This document shows, piece by piece, positions 1-11,125 of a stretch of DNA of 41,452 nt. The stretch is from Thermoplasmata archaeon (GTDB lineage Archaea > Thermoplasmatota > Thermoplasmata > Thermoplasmatales > Thermoplasmataceae): the NCBI GenBank assembly GCA_015520045.1, contig WAQW01000041.1:1-41452 (forward strand), written 5' to 3'. Under the pieces are notes generated by a model, which was not told where the DNA came from, searched no databases, and was given only the letters and a program-made list of their open reading frames with translations. Each line of letters opens with the position of its first letter. The stretch's first letter is position 1. A program made the translations under genes and the position numbers.

Positions 1-121
1 ATTCTCCAGCCTGAGAACTTCCCCCGGACAGGAAGTAAAACATGAAATGGTGTAAATTGGCTTTCCACGAGATCGAGAAATAGAACTATCACGATATGAA
101 GCTTACAGATGATCAAGATAG

Positions 122-295
122 GACAGAGGGTATACTGGATACAATAGCCACAAACCAGTGATCCCCGGAAAAGTTGATGCCTATGAAGATATTTTCCATA
201 AACGTTCATATACTCAGCAAAAAAGAAGAATGGAGGGATCGGGGATAATGTCTAACACCCGCAGTAAGAAATTGGTAGATAGTATATTATGTTGA
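122..295 (+). pseudogene. Possible remnant of an IS4/IS5-type transposase
   Basis: An open stretch of 57 codons follows an in-frame stop, with no start at its 5' end. It begins DRGYTGYNSHKPVIPGK, which recalls the 'ADRGYDS...PVIPGR' segment before the last catalytic Glu in IS4/IS5-family DDE transposases. The continuation is basic (KRRMEGSG, TRSKK). No DDE triad, inverted repeats or target duplication are visible, so this is at best a fossil. The resemblance is from memory of the family and could be chance. Confidence 0.25.
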
Positions 296-583
296 ACACT
301 GTAACACTCCCCGGGTTACCCTTTATTTTAAGAACTGAGTGATGTGATCAGCACTCATACTCACGATCGTTGACGTTGCGGACGAAGTTCGAGTTATACA
401 ACAACTCGGCATTTTTAACGCTGATGTTTTCTCCTGTTTCAGTTGATTCTCAAGTACCAGAAGATTAAGGGATTGCATGCAGTCAGGAGTTGCAGTTTTC
501 AGATACGATCACTGCGAGCAATGGTTGCCGATCAATCTCATGGCTGTTTGAACATCAACGTTATGAATTCAATTACTACTCAT

Positions 584-592
584 TTTAATATA
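584..592 (+). promoter_or_regulatory. TATA box of the MFS gene (leaderless)
   Basis: TTTAATATA is centred about 25 nt before the ATG at 613. This predicts transcription starting at or next to the start codon and supports that codon over in-frame alternatives. Confidence 0.6.
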
Positions 593-612
593 ATGTCGAG
601 CAATGGCTGTGC

Positions 613-1815
613 ATGCTCAGAGGCCTCAACAGGCAACATATACGCGTCATCGAGACGGTTGCATCTATCGAATCTCTTCGTCTCTTGGGGATATTCTTTA
701 TTTTGCCCGTGTTTACTATCTATGGTGAGAATTTTTCAAATTCTGGATTGCTCATAGGAGTAGCATTCGGTGCATACGGTGCCGCAATGGCACTCTTTCA
801 GATCCCATTTGGCATCGTATCCGACCATATTGGTCGCAAAAAAACGTTGATCATAGGCATGATACCGTTCGTGATTGGGAATCTGATGTGCTGGCATCCG
901 ATCAATATCTACATTCTGATTGCTGGTCGATTCATAGCCGGAGCAGGAGCTATCACATCGGTCAGTGTCGCCCTTTTACAGGAATCCATTCCCGAGCACC
1001 GTAGAAACATAGCAATGGCCATAGTTGGTATCCCTGTGGGGCTCGTATTCATGGTCGGGGTTCTGGTTGGTCCCTTGATATCTCTCTATCTCGGAACCAG
1101 TTATATATTCCTGATAACAGCTGCTCTTGGAGTGATAGCCTTCATTCCAATAGCATCACTCAATGAGACCAGAAATCCAATGAAAAGCTATACACTTAAG
1201 GGAAAGAGAAGAAGGATTGCAGCGATCACATCGAGCAGCTTGAAGTTTGGAACAATAAGCTTCATAGTTTCAGCACTGATGTTTTCCTATTTTTATTATC
1301 TCTCTCAGTTCCACCAGCAGTACATTCCGAAAGTAAGCCTTACAACCCTTCTGCTTGTTCCCGTTTTGGTCGGTGGATTCGTAGCTGTTGTACTTTCGAG
1401 GTATGCGGATAGAGGGAAGACTACTCAGGTTACCGTCGCCTGTTTATCTCTCCTCCTGGTAAGCGTTCCGGCTGTGTTCATTCTGGCGTATCTATATCAT
1501 AACAGTGTGATGATTGTCGTCGGCAGTGTGGTCTTTTTTGCGGGTTATTCAGTATATGAGATAGCATTTCCAACTCTTGTTGCAAAACACTCACCTAGAG
1601 GGAGTTACGGTTCCAATCTTGGGGTTTACAACGTCCTTCAATTTTCCGGTCAACTCGGAGGTTCACTTGTGGCAGGAATATTTATCGGCAAATACATTTA
1701 CGGGATTGGACCTTATATCACAGCTCTGATATTCGTTATTGCTCTTTTTCTCTCTATGGGAATATTGAGAGATATTCTCAGAAGAGCGCGATCTGGAGAG
1801 GAGGATAACCTGTAA
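613..1815 (+). CDS. Major facilitator superfamily transporter
   Basis: A 400-residue polytopic membrane protein with about 12 hydrophobic segments, the usual length of an MFS permease. The loop between segments 2 and 3 carries the family's motif A (GIVSDHIGRKK, near residues 67-77), and a motif-C-like glycine/proline-rich stretch lies in segment 5 (VGIPVGLVFMVGVLVGP). The protein should move a small solute, possibly a drug or metabolite, across the cytoplasmic membrane by proton coupling. Nothing in the sequence or neighbours names the substrate. The start is set by a TATA box 25 nt upstream. It lies just before the 23S rRNA promoter on the same strand and appears to be a single-gene transcript. 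The family call is firm, the substrate unknown. Confidence 0.85.
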   Translation: MLRGLNRQHIRVIETVASIESLRLLGIFFILPVFTIYGENFSNSGLLIGVAFGAYGAAMALFQIPFGIVSDHIGRKKTLIIGMIPFVIGNLMCWHPINIYILIAGRFIAGAGAITSVSVALLQESIPEHRRNIAMAIVGIPVGLVFMVGVLVGPLISLYLGTSYIFLITAALGVIAFIPIASLNETRNPMKSYTLKGKRRRIAAITSSSLKFGTISFIVSALMFSYFYYLSQFHQQYIPKVSLTTLLLVPVLVGGFVAVVLSRYADRGKTTQVTVACLSLLLVSVPAVFILAYLYHNSVMIVVGSVVFFAGYSVYEIAFPTLVAKHSPRGSYGSNLGVYNVLQFSGQLGGSLVAGIFIGKYIYGIGPYITALIFVIALFLSMGILRDILRRARSGEEDNL

Positions 1816-1943
1816 ATGCGAGATAACTTCAGCCACATGTATGGGATCAGCTCTCAGTTATTCAACGGGGGGTTAGGATGGAATTTTTCTTACCATGCAT
1901 ACGACGACGAATTCCACGCTTTTCATCGGGGAGAGAGGGCATT

Positions 1944-1958
1944 ACAAAATATTTATAT
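1944..1958 (+). promoter_or_regulatory. Likely 23S rRNA promoter (BRE plus TATA)
   Basis: ACAAAAT followed by ATTTATAT forms a BRE/TATA pair in the gap between the MFS stop and the rRNA processing stem. Transcription is predicted to begin near 1982, about 65 nt before the left arm of the stem at 2048. It is the only good TATA box in that gap. Confidence 0.5.
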
Positions 1959-2047
1959 GACCCAAAGCAATCGGGTGGATACGCGCATTGTATGCACCCT
2001 TTAAGATTGCTTTAAGGGGGAAGGGAAGAGGTTGGTAAAACCTGTGA

Positions 2048-2074
2048 AGCCGGTATTGAAGATCGACAAAATGG

Positions 2075-2079
<5 letters not shown>
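2048..2079 (+). other. Left arm of 23S rRNA processing stem
   Basis: AGCCGGTA (2048-2055), GAAGATC (2058-2064) and ATGGATTGT (2071-2079) are complementary to TACCGGCT (5012-5019), GATCTTC (5005-5011) and ACAATCCAT (4990-4998). The paired segments are separated by a 2-nt bulge and a short internal loop. Together they close the whole 23S sequence, as expected of the precursor stem cut during archaeal rRNA maturation. I do not see a canonical symmetric bulge-helix-bulge. Confidence 0.7.
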
Positions 2080-4989
<2,910 letters not shown>

Positions 4990-4995
<6 letters not shown>

Positions 4996-5019
4996 CATGT
5001 TTCAGATCTTCTACCGGCT
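4990..5019 (+). other. Right arm of 23S rRNA processing stem
   Basis: ACAATCCAT (4990-4998), GATCTTC (5005-5011) and TACCGGCT (5012-5019) pair with the left arm at 2048-2079. A T5 run at 5033-5037 just beyond it may mark transcription termination. Confidence 0.7.
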
Positions 5020-5131
5020 CCCTCTTTGCGTGTTTTTCTGCATAAGCTTTATAATAGGATGAATCATGTTTTTATGTTCCATTGGCGAAGCACGCTAATA
5101 CACTATGGATGGATCGAGGTTAACTCCTCGG

Positions 5132-5137
5132 AAAAAA
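5132..5137 (-). terminator. Oligo-T terminator after metG
   Basis: On the minus strand a run of six T lies 12 nt past the metG stop codon. Archaeal RNA polymerase terminates at such oligo-T runs. A small hairpin (CGAGG/CCTCG) lies just beyond. Confidence 0.35.
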
Positions 5138-5148
5138 CGAAATGAGGA

Positions 5149-7263
5149 CTATCGTATTCTTGAATTCTCCTCAATATTTCTTTCCGGAAAAACAGATTCG
5201 CCTCTGCAGTTTAACACGAGAGTTTCATCATCAACAGAGGCGGTGGCAACAGGTTTTCCGTCTATCGTGCTGATGTGGAGCCTGTAAGCTTCAAGATCTC
5301 TGATCTCGATCCTACCGTGGTTGTTATAATCATAATCACCGATTCTTACCCGGTCTCCTTCCTTGGCGTGATCCCCCACAGTAAGGAGCCTGACATCTTT
5401 TCCGTTATCTGCGGCCAGGAGCATGCCGTTTGAAACCATTCCTCTGATCTTTGCTGGCTTGAGGTTGTACACTATGATGATCTTCCTGCCGATAAGCTCC
5501 TCTCTGGAATAGTGATTTCTCAGACCGGCCACAAGCTGCCTCTCCTCGGTACCAAGGCTCAACTTCAGCACATACAGGCGATCTGCATTGGGGTGTTCCT
5601 GAACATCCACGATCCTCGCAACCCTGAGGTCAAGAGAGTTGGGATTGACGGAGCTGAGTTCCACCGGGGAAAATGGAGGGTCTGTCTTTATGGGGGCATA
5701 GGAAGGCTCCTCACTCAACGTGTGGAACGAACTCTCCAGCGGTGTTTTCATACCTATCATTTTCCATATTCTTTCGGCTGAGGATGGAATGAATGGATAG
5801 GCCATTACGGTTGCATAATGGATTATCCTTAGGACTGTGTACAGTTTCGAGCTGCAGCTATCAGAGTCTGTTTTGATCAGCTTCCAGGGAGCGGATCTGT
5901 TCATGTAAACATTTCCAAACTGCACCACCTCCAGCCATTCGTGCAGTGCCTTCTTTATCTCGATCCCATCAAGGTATCCCCTGTAAAGAGCAAACTTTTC
6001 CCTCAGAAAATCGAGAACTGCAGGGTATTCGTCGTCATGGCCTGGTCTGGGAACAAGAGAATTCTTTAAAATGAAGGAGGTTGACCTGAAAGCCAGATTA
6101 CCATACTTGCCGATTAATTCAGAGTTAACCTTCTCCCTGAGATCTTCGATGGAGAAATCGGAATCCCCTGTTTCGGGCATAATGGAGGAGAGATAATACC
6201 TGATGTAGTCTCCGTTGATTTTCGTTAGTACCTCGCTAACAGTGAAACCCACCCCCTTGCTCTTGCTGAACTTCTTCCCGCTGAAGTTCAGAAACTCGTT
6301 GGCGGGAACATCGTATGGGAGGTTGAAGCGTTCCAATGCCATAAGCATGGCGGGGAAGATAACGGTGTGAAACGGAATGTTATCCTTACCTATGAAACAG
6401 TAGACCCTGGCATTACCATCCTGCCAGTATTTTTTCCACCTCTCCGGATCGTTTTGCTGGGATGAGTATATCCTGGCGGCTGAGATGTAACCGAGTAGCG
6501 CCTCAAACCAGACATATATCTTCTTGTGCTCGTAGCCCTCCACTGGAACCTCAACGCCCCACTCAATGTCCCTTGTTATGGGGCGATCCTCGAGACCAGC
6601 CTCCACGAAATTTCTAGTGAATTCCAGAACGTTTTTCCTCCAGTACTCCTTGCCTTTCAGCCAGTTGATCAGGTTATCCTGGAAGCTGCTAAGCCTGAAA
6701 AAGAAGTGTTTCGTATCCCTGAATTCAGGCGAATCCCCGCAGATAGCACATCTAGGGGATATGAGATCCTTAGGATCGAGGACCTTACCACAATTTTCAC
6801 ACTGGTCCCCCCTTGCCTCATCGTATCCACAGTGAGGGCATATTCCCTTTATGTAGCGGTCCGGCATGAATCGGTTGCACGTGGGGCAGAACGGAGAGTT
6901 CATCACCTTCTCGTACAGGTATCCCTTCTTGAGGAGTTCCAGGAAAACCTCCTTCACGTTTTCGTGATGCTCCTTTCTCATAGTCTCTGAGAAGATATCG
7001 AATTTTATGCTGAGACCCTCAAAGGCCTTTTTATGCTCGATGTGAAATCGCCTTGCAAGATCAGCGGGAGAGATCCCCTCAGCATCCGCCTGTATAGTTA
7101 TGGGCGTGCCATATTGATCACTCCCTGATACGAACATAACCTCATCCCCAATAAGTCTCCTATACCTCACGAAGATATCGGCACCAAGGTAAGCTCCCGC
7201 GATGTGGCCCAGGTGCAGGGGATTGTTGGCATAGGGAAGCGCACAGTTTACCAGAATTCTCAT
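5149..7263 (-). CDS. metG: Methionyl-tRNA synthetase
   Basis: This class I synthetase charges tRNA-Met with methionine in the cytoplasm. The protein is about 704 residues. HLGH, the HIGH signature, is at 17-20. Four zinc-knuckle CxxC pairs in the connective domain lie at about 126-129, 142-145, 155-158 and 172-175. The KMSKS loop reads KFSKS near 331-335. A C-terminal EMAP-II/Trbp111-like tRNA-binding domain (LDLRVARIVDVQEHPNADRLYVL and NLKPAKIRG) is fused, and a short extra tail follows it. An in-frame GTG at 7272 exists, but GGAG lies only 2 nt before it; the ATG at 7263 yields the family's usual N-terminus (MRILVNCALPY). It is convergent with the 23S gene. Confidence 0.95.
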   Translation of the reverse strand: MRILVNCALPYANNPLHLGHIAGAYLGADIFVRYRRLIGDEVMFVSGSDQYGTPITIQADAEGISPADLARRFHIEHKKAFEGLSIKFDIFSETMRKEHHENVKEVFLELLKKGYLYEKVMNSPFCPTCNRFMPDRYIKGICPHCGYDEARGDQCENCGKVLDPKDLISPRCAICGDSPEFRDTKHFFFRLSSFQDNLINWLKGKEYWRKNVLEFTRNFVEAGLEDRPITRDIEWGVEVPVEGYEHKKIYVWFEALLGYISAARIYSSQQNDPERWKKYWQDGNARVYCFIGKDNIPFHTVIFPAMLMALERFNLPYDVPANEFLNFSGKKFSKSKGVGFTVSEVLTKINGDYIRYYLSSIMPETGDSDFSIEDLREKVNSELIGKYGNLAFRSTSFILKNSLVPRPGHDDEYPAVLDFLREKFALYRGYLDGIEIKKALHEWLEVVQFGNVYMNRSAPWKLIKTDSDSCSSKLYTVLRIIHYATVMAYPFIPSSAERIWKMIGMKTPLESSFHTLSEEPSYAPIKTDPPFSPVELSSVNPNSLDLRVARIVDVQEHPNADRLYVLKLSLGTEERQLVAGLRNHYSREELIGRKIIIVYNLKPAKIRGMVSNGMLLAADNGKDVRLLTVGDHAKEGDRVRIGDYDYNNHGRIEIRDLEAYRLHISTIDGKPVATASVDDETLVLNCRGESVFPERNIEENSRIR

Positions 7264-7331
7264 AGCTGACACATCTCCTGATGGAAATCAAACAGACTGC
7301 TGAAATCGTGATCTGCATATTATGCTTTCTA

Positions 7332-7590
7332 TTATGCGTTTAGAATCTTTTGAATCTCCTCCTCAACATACTGTGGGTAATTCTTTAATCCATTAACATT
7401 GAGGGAATAGGTGATTAATGGCCCGTCTTTGAGATTCCACCCTGGATTTCCTCTGCAGAACGGAATAATACACTTTATAAAGTTTGTTTAACCCATATGC
7501 TGTACCATCTTTTGAGAATACTTTTACCCACACGATCCTGAGGAGAATCAATCTTTTCTATTGCTTGGCAGAGTGGTGGTGCGCTCAGGT
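7332..7590 (-). pseudogene. Decayed, frame-broken coding remnant
   Basis: Reading the minus strand in this gap, one frame gives about 35 codons including IDSPQDRVGKSILKRWY and then stops near 7480. A second frame continues for about 50 codons with protein-like composition (GNPGWNLKDGPLITYSLNVN, then YPQYVEEEIQKILNA) to a stop at 7332. Neither has a convincing start. The simplest reading is one gene broken by a frameshift. I do not recognise the family. The second half might alternatively be a real small ORF lacking a visible start. Confidence 0.3.
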
Positions 7591-7631
7591 GTGACAAAAT
7601 TATATAAATTACGAAGAAAGAAGCAGGAAAG

Positions 7632-7640
7632 AAATATATA
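7632..7640 (+). promoter_or_regulatory. TATA box of the osmC-like gene (leaderless)
   Basis: AAATATATA is centred 25 nt before the ATG at 7661. A second AT-rich box, TTATATAAATT, lies at 7600-7610. Confidence 0.6.
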
Positions 7641-7660
7641 TGTGATATATTTCGCCACCT

Positions 7661-8092
7661 ATGGAAGTATCGTTCGAAAAGGTGGATGGCAGGGGATACG
7701 TGACCGATGTACCGGGCTACGATGCCCTTGAGATTAACGACAATTCGGGGAATTTGAGATCATTCTACCCCACTCAGCTGCTGGCCCTGGCCATGGGATC
7801 CTGCTCCAGCAGCGATGTTCTTTCCATAATGAAAAAAAAGAGGCAGGTGGTGGAACGTTACAGATGCAGTGTGATCTACGATCGGGAACCTGAACATCCG
7901 AAACTCCTGAAGGATCCCCTGATTCATTACCAGTTCTGGGGCAACATTGATCCGGAGGCTGCCAAGAGATCCGTGTTTTTATCGCTGTCGAAGTACTGCA
8001 ACGTTTCAATAACGATAAAAAGGGCAGGTATAAAGCTCCATTACAGGATCTCCATCAACGATAGAGTTGTGGAAGAGGCTCCTGCTCCCTAA
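7661..8092 (+). CDS. OsmC/Ohr-family protein
   Basis: A 143-residue protein of the OsmC fold, the usual family length. The two conserved peroxidatic cysteines are present: Cys48 in the GSCSSSDVLSIM helix and Cys113 in SKYCNVS. Family members reduce organic hydroperoxides or act in osmotic and oxidative stress, in the cytoplasm. Whether this one is an Ohr, an OsmC or the less defined YhfA type cannot be told from sequence. A TATA box 25 nt upstream indicates a leaderless transcript. Its stop codon overlaps the convergent lysS stop by four bases. Confidence 0.85.
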   Translation: MEVSFEKVDGRGYVTDVPGYDALEINDNSGNLRSFYPTQLLALAMGSCSSSDVLSIMKKKRQVVERYRCSVIYDREPEHPKLLKDPLIHYQFWGNIDPEAAKRSVFLSLSKYCNVSITIKRAGIKLHYRISINDRVVEEAPAP

Positions 8093-9606
8093 CATTTTTT
8101 GAGGCAGAACGCGAACCTCTCCTTTATCCATTCGCGATCCAGGTTTGACATGAAATATCCAAGTCGCGGTCCTCCGTCTCCACCAGTCAGTAACCTGTAA
8201 AAGAAGCTGAATCCTGTCCTTGCGTTCATACCGCTCTCCTTTATTATCCGGTATACTGTGTTATGTATGGACTCAGCACTCCACTCAATGTCTTCGATGC
8301 TCTTCAGGAATTTTTCTATGATCGGCCTTGATCCCTCTGGTAGCGATACAACCTCTTCGGTATCAAGTATCCTGAATTTAATGCTGTCCGGTGCGTATTT
8401 TTCCAGCCATTTTCTCGCCGACTCGATGCGTACCCTGAGAGCTGCATCGGAACCCTCAGTGCGGTGACCGGAACGGTTTATTGCCCTGATAAGTTCGTCC
8501 TCGTTCGGATACATCTGTATCAGGGTCACAAGATGCCTGAATCCAACGTCGATGGAGGATTCATACCTTCTTATCCGGGAAAATTCATACACCCTTTTGA
8601 AATCCTCGTCCTTCACACTTCCATTCCCGAAGTATGACAGTCGGTAACGATCGAATTCGTCAATTAGGTTCAGAAGACCTGAACCAGGATCGAACACTAT
8701 GTGCCTCGAGGGATTGTTCTTCGCTATTATGAATCGCAGGATCTCTGGAGGGGAGAAGGAGATCATCTCTGCAGCGCTGATGAGGTTTCCCGTGGAGGAA
8801 TGCATGGCTCCCTTTCCCTTGAGGTAAATGTGCTCGTATACAATACCGTCAGGTGCACGTCCATTGAAAATCTCACGGATTATGCGCTTTCCAGTGTCAT
8901 AGGAACTGCCTGCCGCAGCATGATCTTTTCCATATGATTCCACGGTCACTCCGAGGGCGAACCACTTGGCTGGCCATTCAACTCTCCAGGGCATCTTTCC
9001 GTGGTCTTTCCGGATATCCGCCTTTCCCCTGTATCCACACCTGCATTCGTACTCGACAAAGGGATAGTCGAAAGCAGTGGCCCTGGTGGTATTCACCCTA
9101 CCGCAACCAGCGCATATGGGATTATAGGGATACCAGTTATCGGGTAGCTCTCGTCCTGTTACCCCCTCAAGAATTTTTCTGATGAGATGTCTCTTCTCAA
9201 TGGCAATTCTGGTCGCCTCGGCAAGTTTACCCTTGGCGTAAAGAGAGTGAGTCTTAATGACCTCCACGTTCACCTCCAGCTTTTCAAGAACATCAAGGAA
9301 GGGAGCGAGGAAGTAATCGGAATAGTTACCTTCCCCCTCCGGGGATGGAATGGTGTATAGAGGCATTCCAACATGGTTCTCGTACGCAGGGTCGAGAAAC
9401 GAATACCTGCGTCTCAGAGGGTCCATATCATCGCAGAGGTATATGAATCTCGATGGCAAGCCTCTGTCCCGTATTGCCCTGTGTATTATATCTCCGGTAA
9501 GGATCTCCCTCATACTACCTATATGAATGGGCCCTGAGGGAGATATCCCGGTTGAAACAACCTGTTCTCCTGATAGCTTAGAGGCGAACGCGTCTGCCCA
9601 GTGCAT
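8089..9606 (-). CDS. lysS: Lysyl-tRNA synthetase, class I
   Basis: This is the archaeal class I enzyme for charging tRNA-Lys, unrelated to the class II LysRS of most bacteria and eukaryotes. At 505 residues it is close to family length. HIGS (28-31) is the HIGH motif. MHSSTGN (268-274) occupies the KMSKS position. A zinc knuckle is formed by Cys165, Cys168, Cys188 and Cys190. The C-terminal third is the helical anticodon-binding cage. It begins 12 bp after the gfcR stop, with AGGG as a weak ribosome site, so the two are probably one transcript. The stop overlaps osmC by four bases. Confidence 0.95.
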   Translation of the reverse strand: MHWADAFASKLSGEQVVSTGISPSGPIHIGSMREILTGDIIHRAIRDRGLPSRFIYLCDDMDPLRRRYSFLDPAYENHVGMPLYTIPSPEGEGNYSDYFLAPFLDVLEKLEVNVEVIKTHSLYAKGKLAEATRIAIEKRHLIRKILEGVTGRELPDNWYPYNPICAGCGRVNTTRATAFDYPFVEYECRCGYRGKADIRKDHGKMPWRVEWPAKWFALGVTVESYGKDHAAAGSSYDTGKRIIREIFNGRAPDGIVYEHIYLKGKGAMHSSTGNLISAAEMISFSPPEILRFIIAKNNPSRHIVFDPGSGLLNLIDEFDRYRLSYFGNGSVKDEDFKRVYEFSRIRRYESSIDVGFRHLVTLIQMYPNEDELIRAINRSGHRTEGSDAALRVRIESARKWLEKYAPDSIKFRILDTEEVVSLPEGSRPIIEKFLKSIEDIEWSAESIHNTVYRIIKESGMNARTGFSFFYRLLTGGDGGPRLGYFMSNLDREWIKERFAFCLKKC

Positions 9607-9618
9607 CTTATTACCCTA

Positions 9619-10212
9619 TCACTTACCAACGAGCCTTGTTCTGACCAGAGATCTCATCCGGACACCATCTATTGAGTCGTCCGGCATCTTTGATGCTATC
9701 ACGAGTAGTAGGACGGGTGTTCCTCCCTGTTTCTTAACATCTGAAACTGTTCGTTTCAGCGTTTCGCCCGTACTGGCAACGTCGTCAATTATGACTATAT
9801 TCTTTCCGTTAACGGAGGCAAAGTTACTGCTGAAGATACCCTCCTTCCTGTTTGGATGGGGCCTGTAGATGATGAGCTCCTTACCAAGGAGATAGGAAAC
9901 CATTGTTGCGAACGGTATGCCGTTGATGGTAACACCGAGGATCGCATCAACGGTGAAGTTGTTGTTATTTGCCTCCTCCTCTATTATGTCTGAGAATATC
10001 TCTGAGATGAGGTTAACTCTCTCCCCAAAAACTCCTATGGTTCTCCATCCGATCTTTACATCCCTGACAGCTTTTTCCTTGAGAAACTCTTTACTGAGCA
10101 ACCACGTAACGGTATTAACTGAAAGATGAAGTTCTGTGGAGATTTCTTTATCGGACATTCCCCTGTTCTTTAAATCAAGTGCTCTCTTATACAGCTCTTC
10201 AATGCTCTTCAT
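9619..10212 (-). CDS. gfcR: GfcR-like transcriptional regulator with phosphoribosyltransferase domain
   Basis: An N-terminal helix-turn-helix (about residues 5-45, including [20 protein letters not shown]) is fused to a type I phosphoribosyltransferase domain with the PRPP loop [10 protein letters not shown] at about 142-151. This arrangement defines the archaeal PyrE-like regulator family; its haloarchaeal member GfcR controls sugar-catabolic genes. Binding of a phosphoribosylated ligand as effector is inferred. A GTG nine bases upstream (10221) is also in frame, but the ATG at 10212 gives the N-terminus I would expect for the family. It precedes lysS in the same orientation with a 12-bp gap. 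Its target cannot be read from context; a gluconate dehydratase gene lies 5 kb away. Confidence 0.85.
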   Translation of the reverse strand: MKSIEELYKRALDLKNRGMSDKEISTELHLSVNTVTWLLSKEFLKEKAVRDVKIGWRTIGVFGERVNLISEIFSDIIEEEANNNNFTVDAILGVTINGIPFATMVSYLLGKELIIYRPHPNRKEGIFSSNFASVNGKNIVIIDDVASTGETLKRTVSDVKKQGGTPVLLLVIASKMPDDSIDGVRMRSLVRTRLVGK

Positions 10213-10305
10213 TTTGACCACTTTTTAACAATTTAGAAAGAAATGCCGATTCAGTATTATAATTTTTATTGGCACAGATTTAACCGGAGCTCCAACATCT
10301 TCGTT

Positions 10306-10773
10306 CTATTGTCTCTCAATCTCCTGCCTGATGCGTATCGCGACCGCCTCAAGCTCGTCCCGGTCTGCGATCTGCCTGTTCCAGTTCAGCGGCTTCTTAG
10401 CGAACATACCCTTTTCCGATACCTGTCCTGCCCCACTGTTAGAGATGCAGAATCTTGGTATCAGGTGAAGGTGGTAGTGCATCACTACCTGATTGGCGCA
10501 GGTTCCGTTGTTCTGACCTATGTTCATCGCATCGGCGTTCACCGCCCTGCATATCGCGGGTGCGATTTTTCTAGCAATCTTATGAACCTTTACGTAGCTT
10601 TCCTCGGATATATCGAAGATGTTCTTGTAGTGTTTTTTTGGCACTACCAGAACGTGGCCAGTTTCAACTGGAGCGTAGTCCAGGAATGCGATAGTATCGC
10701 TGTCCTCGTAGACTATGGCCGCATTTTTCCGTTCAACAATTTCACGGCAAAATGTACATTCATTATCAGCCAT
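10306..10773 (-). CDS. HIT-family nucleotide hydrolase/transferase
   Basis: A 155-residue histidine-triad protein. The catalytic HIT motif is H99-Y-H101-L-H103 in VMHYHLHLIPRF. An N-terminal Cys6-x2-Cys9 pair with His48 suggests the structural zinc site seen in many members. Such enzymes hydrolyse AMP- or ADP-linked substrates, for example adenylated by-products of aminoacyl-tRNA synthetases, in the cytoplasm. The specific substrate is not readable. The gene is preceded by a TATA box inside a perfect 7-bp inverted repeat (10788-10811) and is probably leaderless and monocistronic. Confidence 0.9.
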   Translation of the reverse strand: MADNECTFCREIVERKNAAIVYEDSDTIAFLDYAPVETGHVLVVPKKHYKNIFDISEESYVKVHKIARKIAPAICRAVNADAMNIGQNNGTCANQVVMHYHLHLIPRFCISNSGAGQVSEKGMFAKKPLNWNRQIADRDELEAVAIRIRQEIERQ

Positions 10774-10787
10774 TGTATTGTGGATGT

Positions 10788-10811
10788 GAGAATGTTATTA
10801 ATATCATTCTC
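10788..10811 (-). promoter_or_regulatory. TATA box enclosed by an inverted repeat, HIT gene promoter
   Basis: GAGAATG (10788-10794) and CATTCTC (10805-10811) are perfect inverted arms. The 10-nt spacer TTATTAATAT contains the TATA box, centred 26 nt before the HIT start at 10773. A dimeric regulator bound here would block TBP/TFB, so this is a candidate operator. Confidence 0.45.
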
Positions 10812-10962
10812 TTTTTCCTGGGCATTTATTTGCCTGAGAAAGAGATTCATGGGGAAGGACTTTAAAGCTTGTAATATCAAACCAGAAGAGCATCAGGAGT
10901 GAAGTGCCGAAGAGAATAATTTTGAGGATCCATGTCATGGTGAGTGAGCCCTTTTCTACGAT

Positions 10963-11085
10963 ATGTGTGGTGAAAGAAAACGGAATGGGGAGAATCTTGT
11001 TACAGAATCCTTCAGAACCCTGATGGAACTTATGAGGCGCGGCTCACCGCTTGTTGTGTATATGGGCGAAGGAGTGGAATTCTGA
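10963..11085 (+). CDS. Possible 40-residue protein of unknown function
   Basis: ATG to TGA encodes 40 residues, starting MCGERKRNGENLV and ending VVYMGEGVEF, with an amphipathic middle (ESFRTLMELMRRG). It ends 41 nt before the Mrp start on the same strand. There is no ribosome site and no well-placed TATA box, and I recognise no family, so it may be chance. It is recorded because the composition is protein-like and the 350-bp gap is otherwise empty. Confidence 0.2.
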   Translation: MCGERKRNGENLVTESFRTLMELMRRGSPLVVYMGEGVEF

Positions 11086-11125
11086 TCCAGGCAACAGTAA
11101 AATATCATTCGGGAATAAGGTGCTT

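Larger units (their letters stand above)
1..612. other. Gene-poor left edge
   Basis: I see no intact gene here. All frames are short and interrupted. Two things stand out: a 57-codon open stretch at 122-295 that reads like the tail of a transposase (listed separately), and the TATA box of the MFS gene at 584-592. A minus-strand start at 43 could begin a gene that leaves the window on the left (first residues MFYFLSGGSSQAGE), but 14 codons without a clear promoter are too little to call. Confidence 0.5.

Noticed and set aside
443-757. Open frame of 104 codons overlapping the MFS start
   Set aside because: Composition is not protein-like, and it overlaps in another frame a clear MFS gene whose promoter lies inside it.
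10243-10902. Long plus-strand frame of 219 codons
   Set aside because: It is the antisense shadow of the HIT gene, whose catalytic motif is intact on the minus strand.
11051-11125. Upstream extension of the Mrp frame from a TTG
   Set aside because: The extra 25 residues are not family-like and the predicted TATA box at 11098-11104 lies within them.
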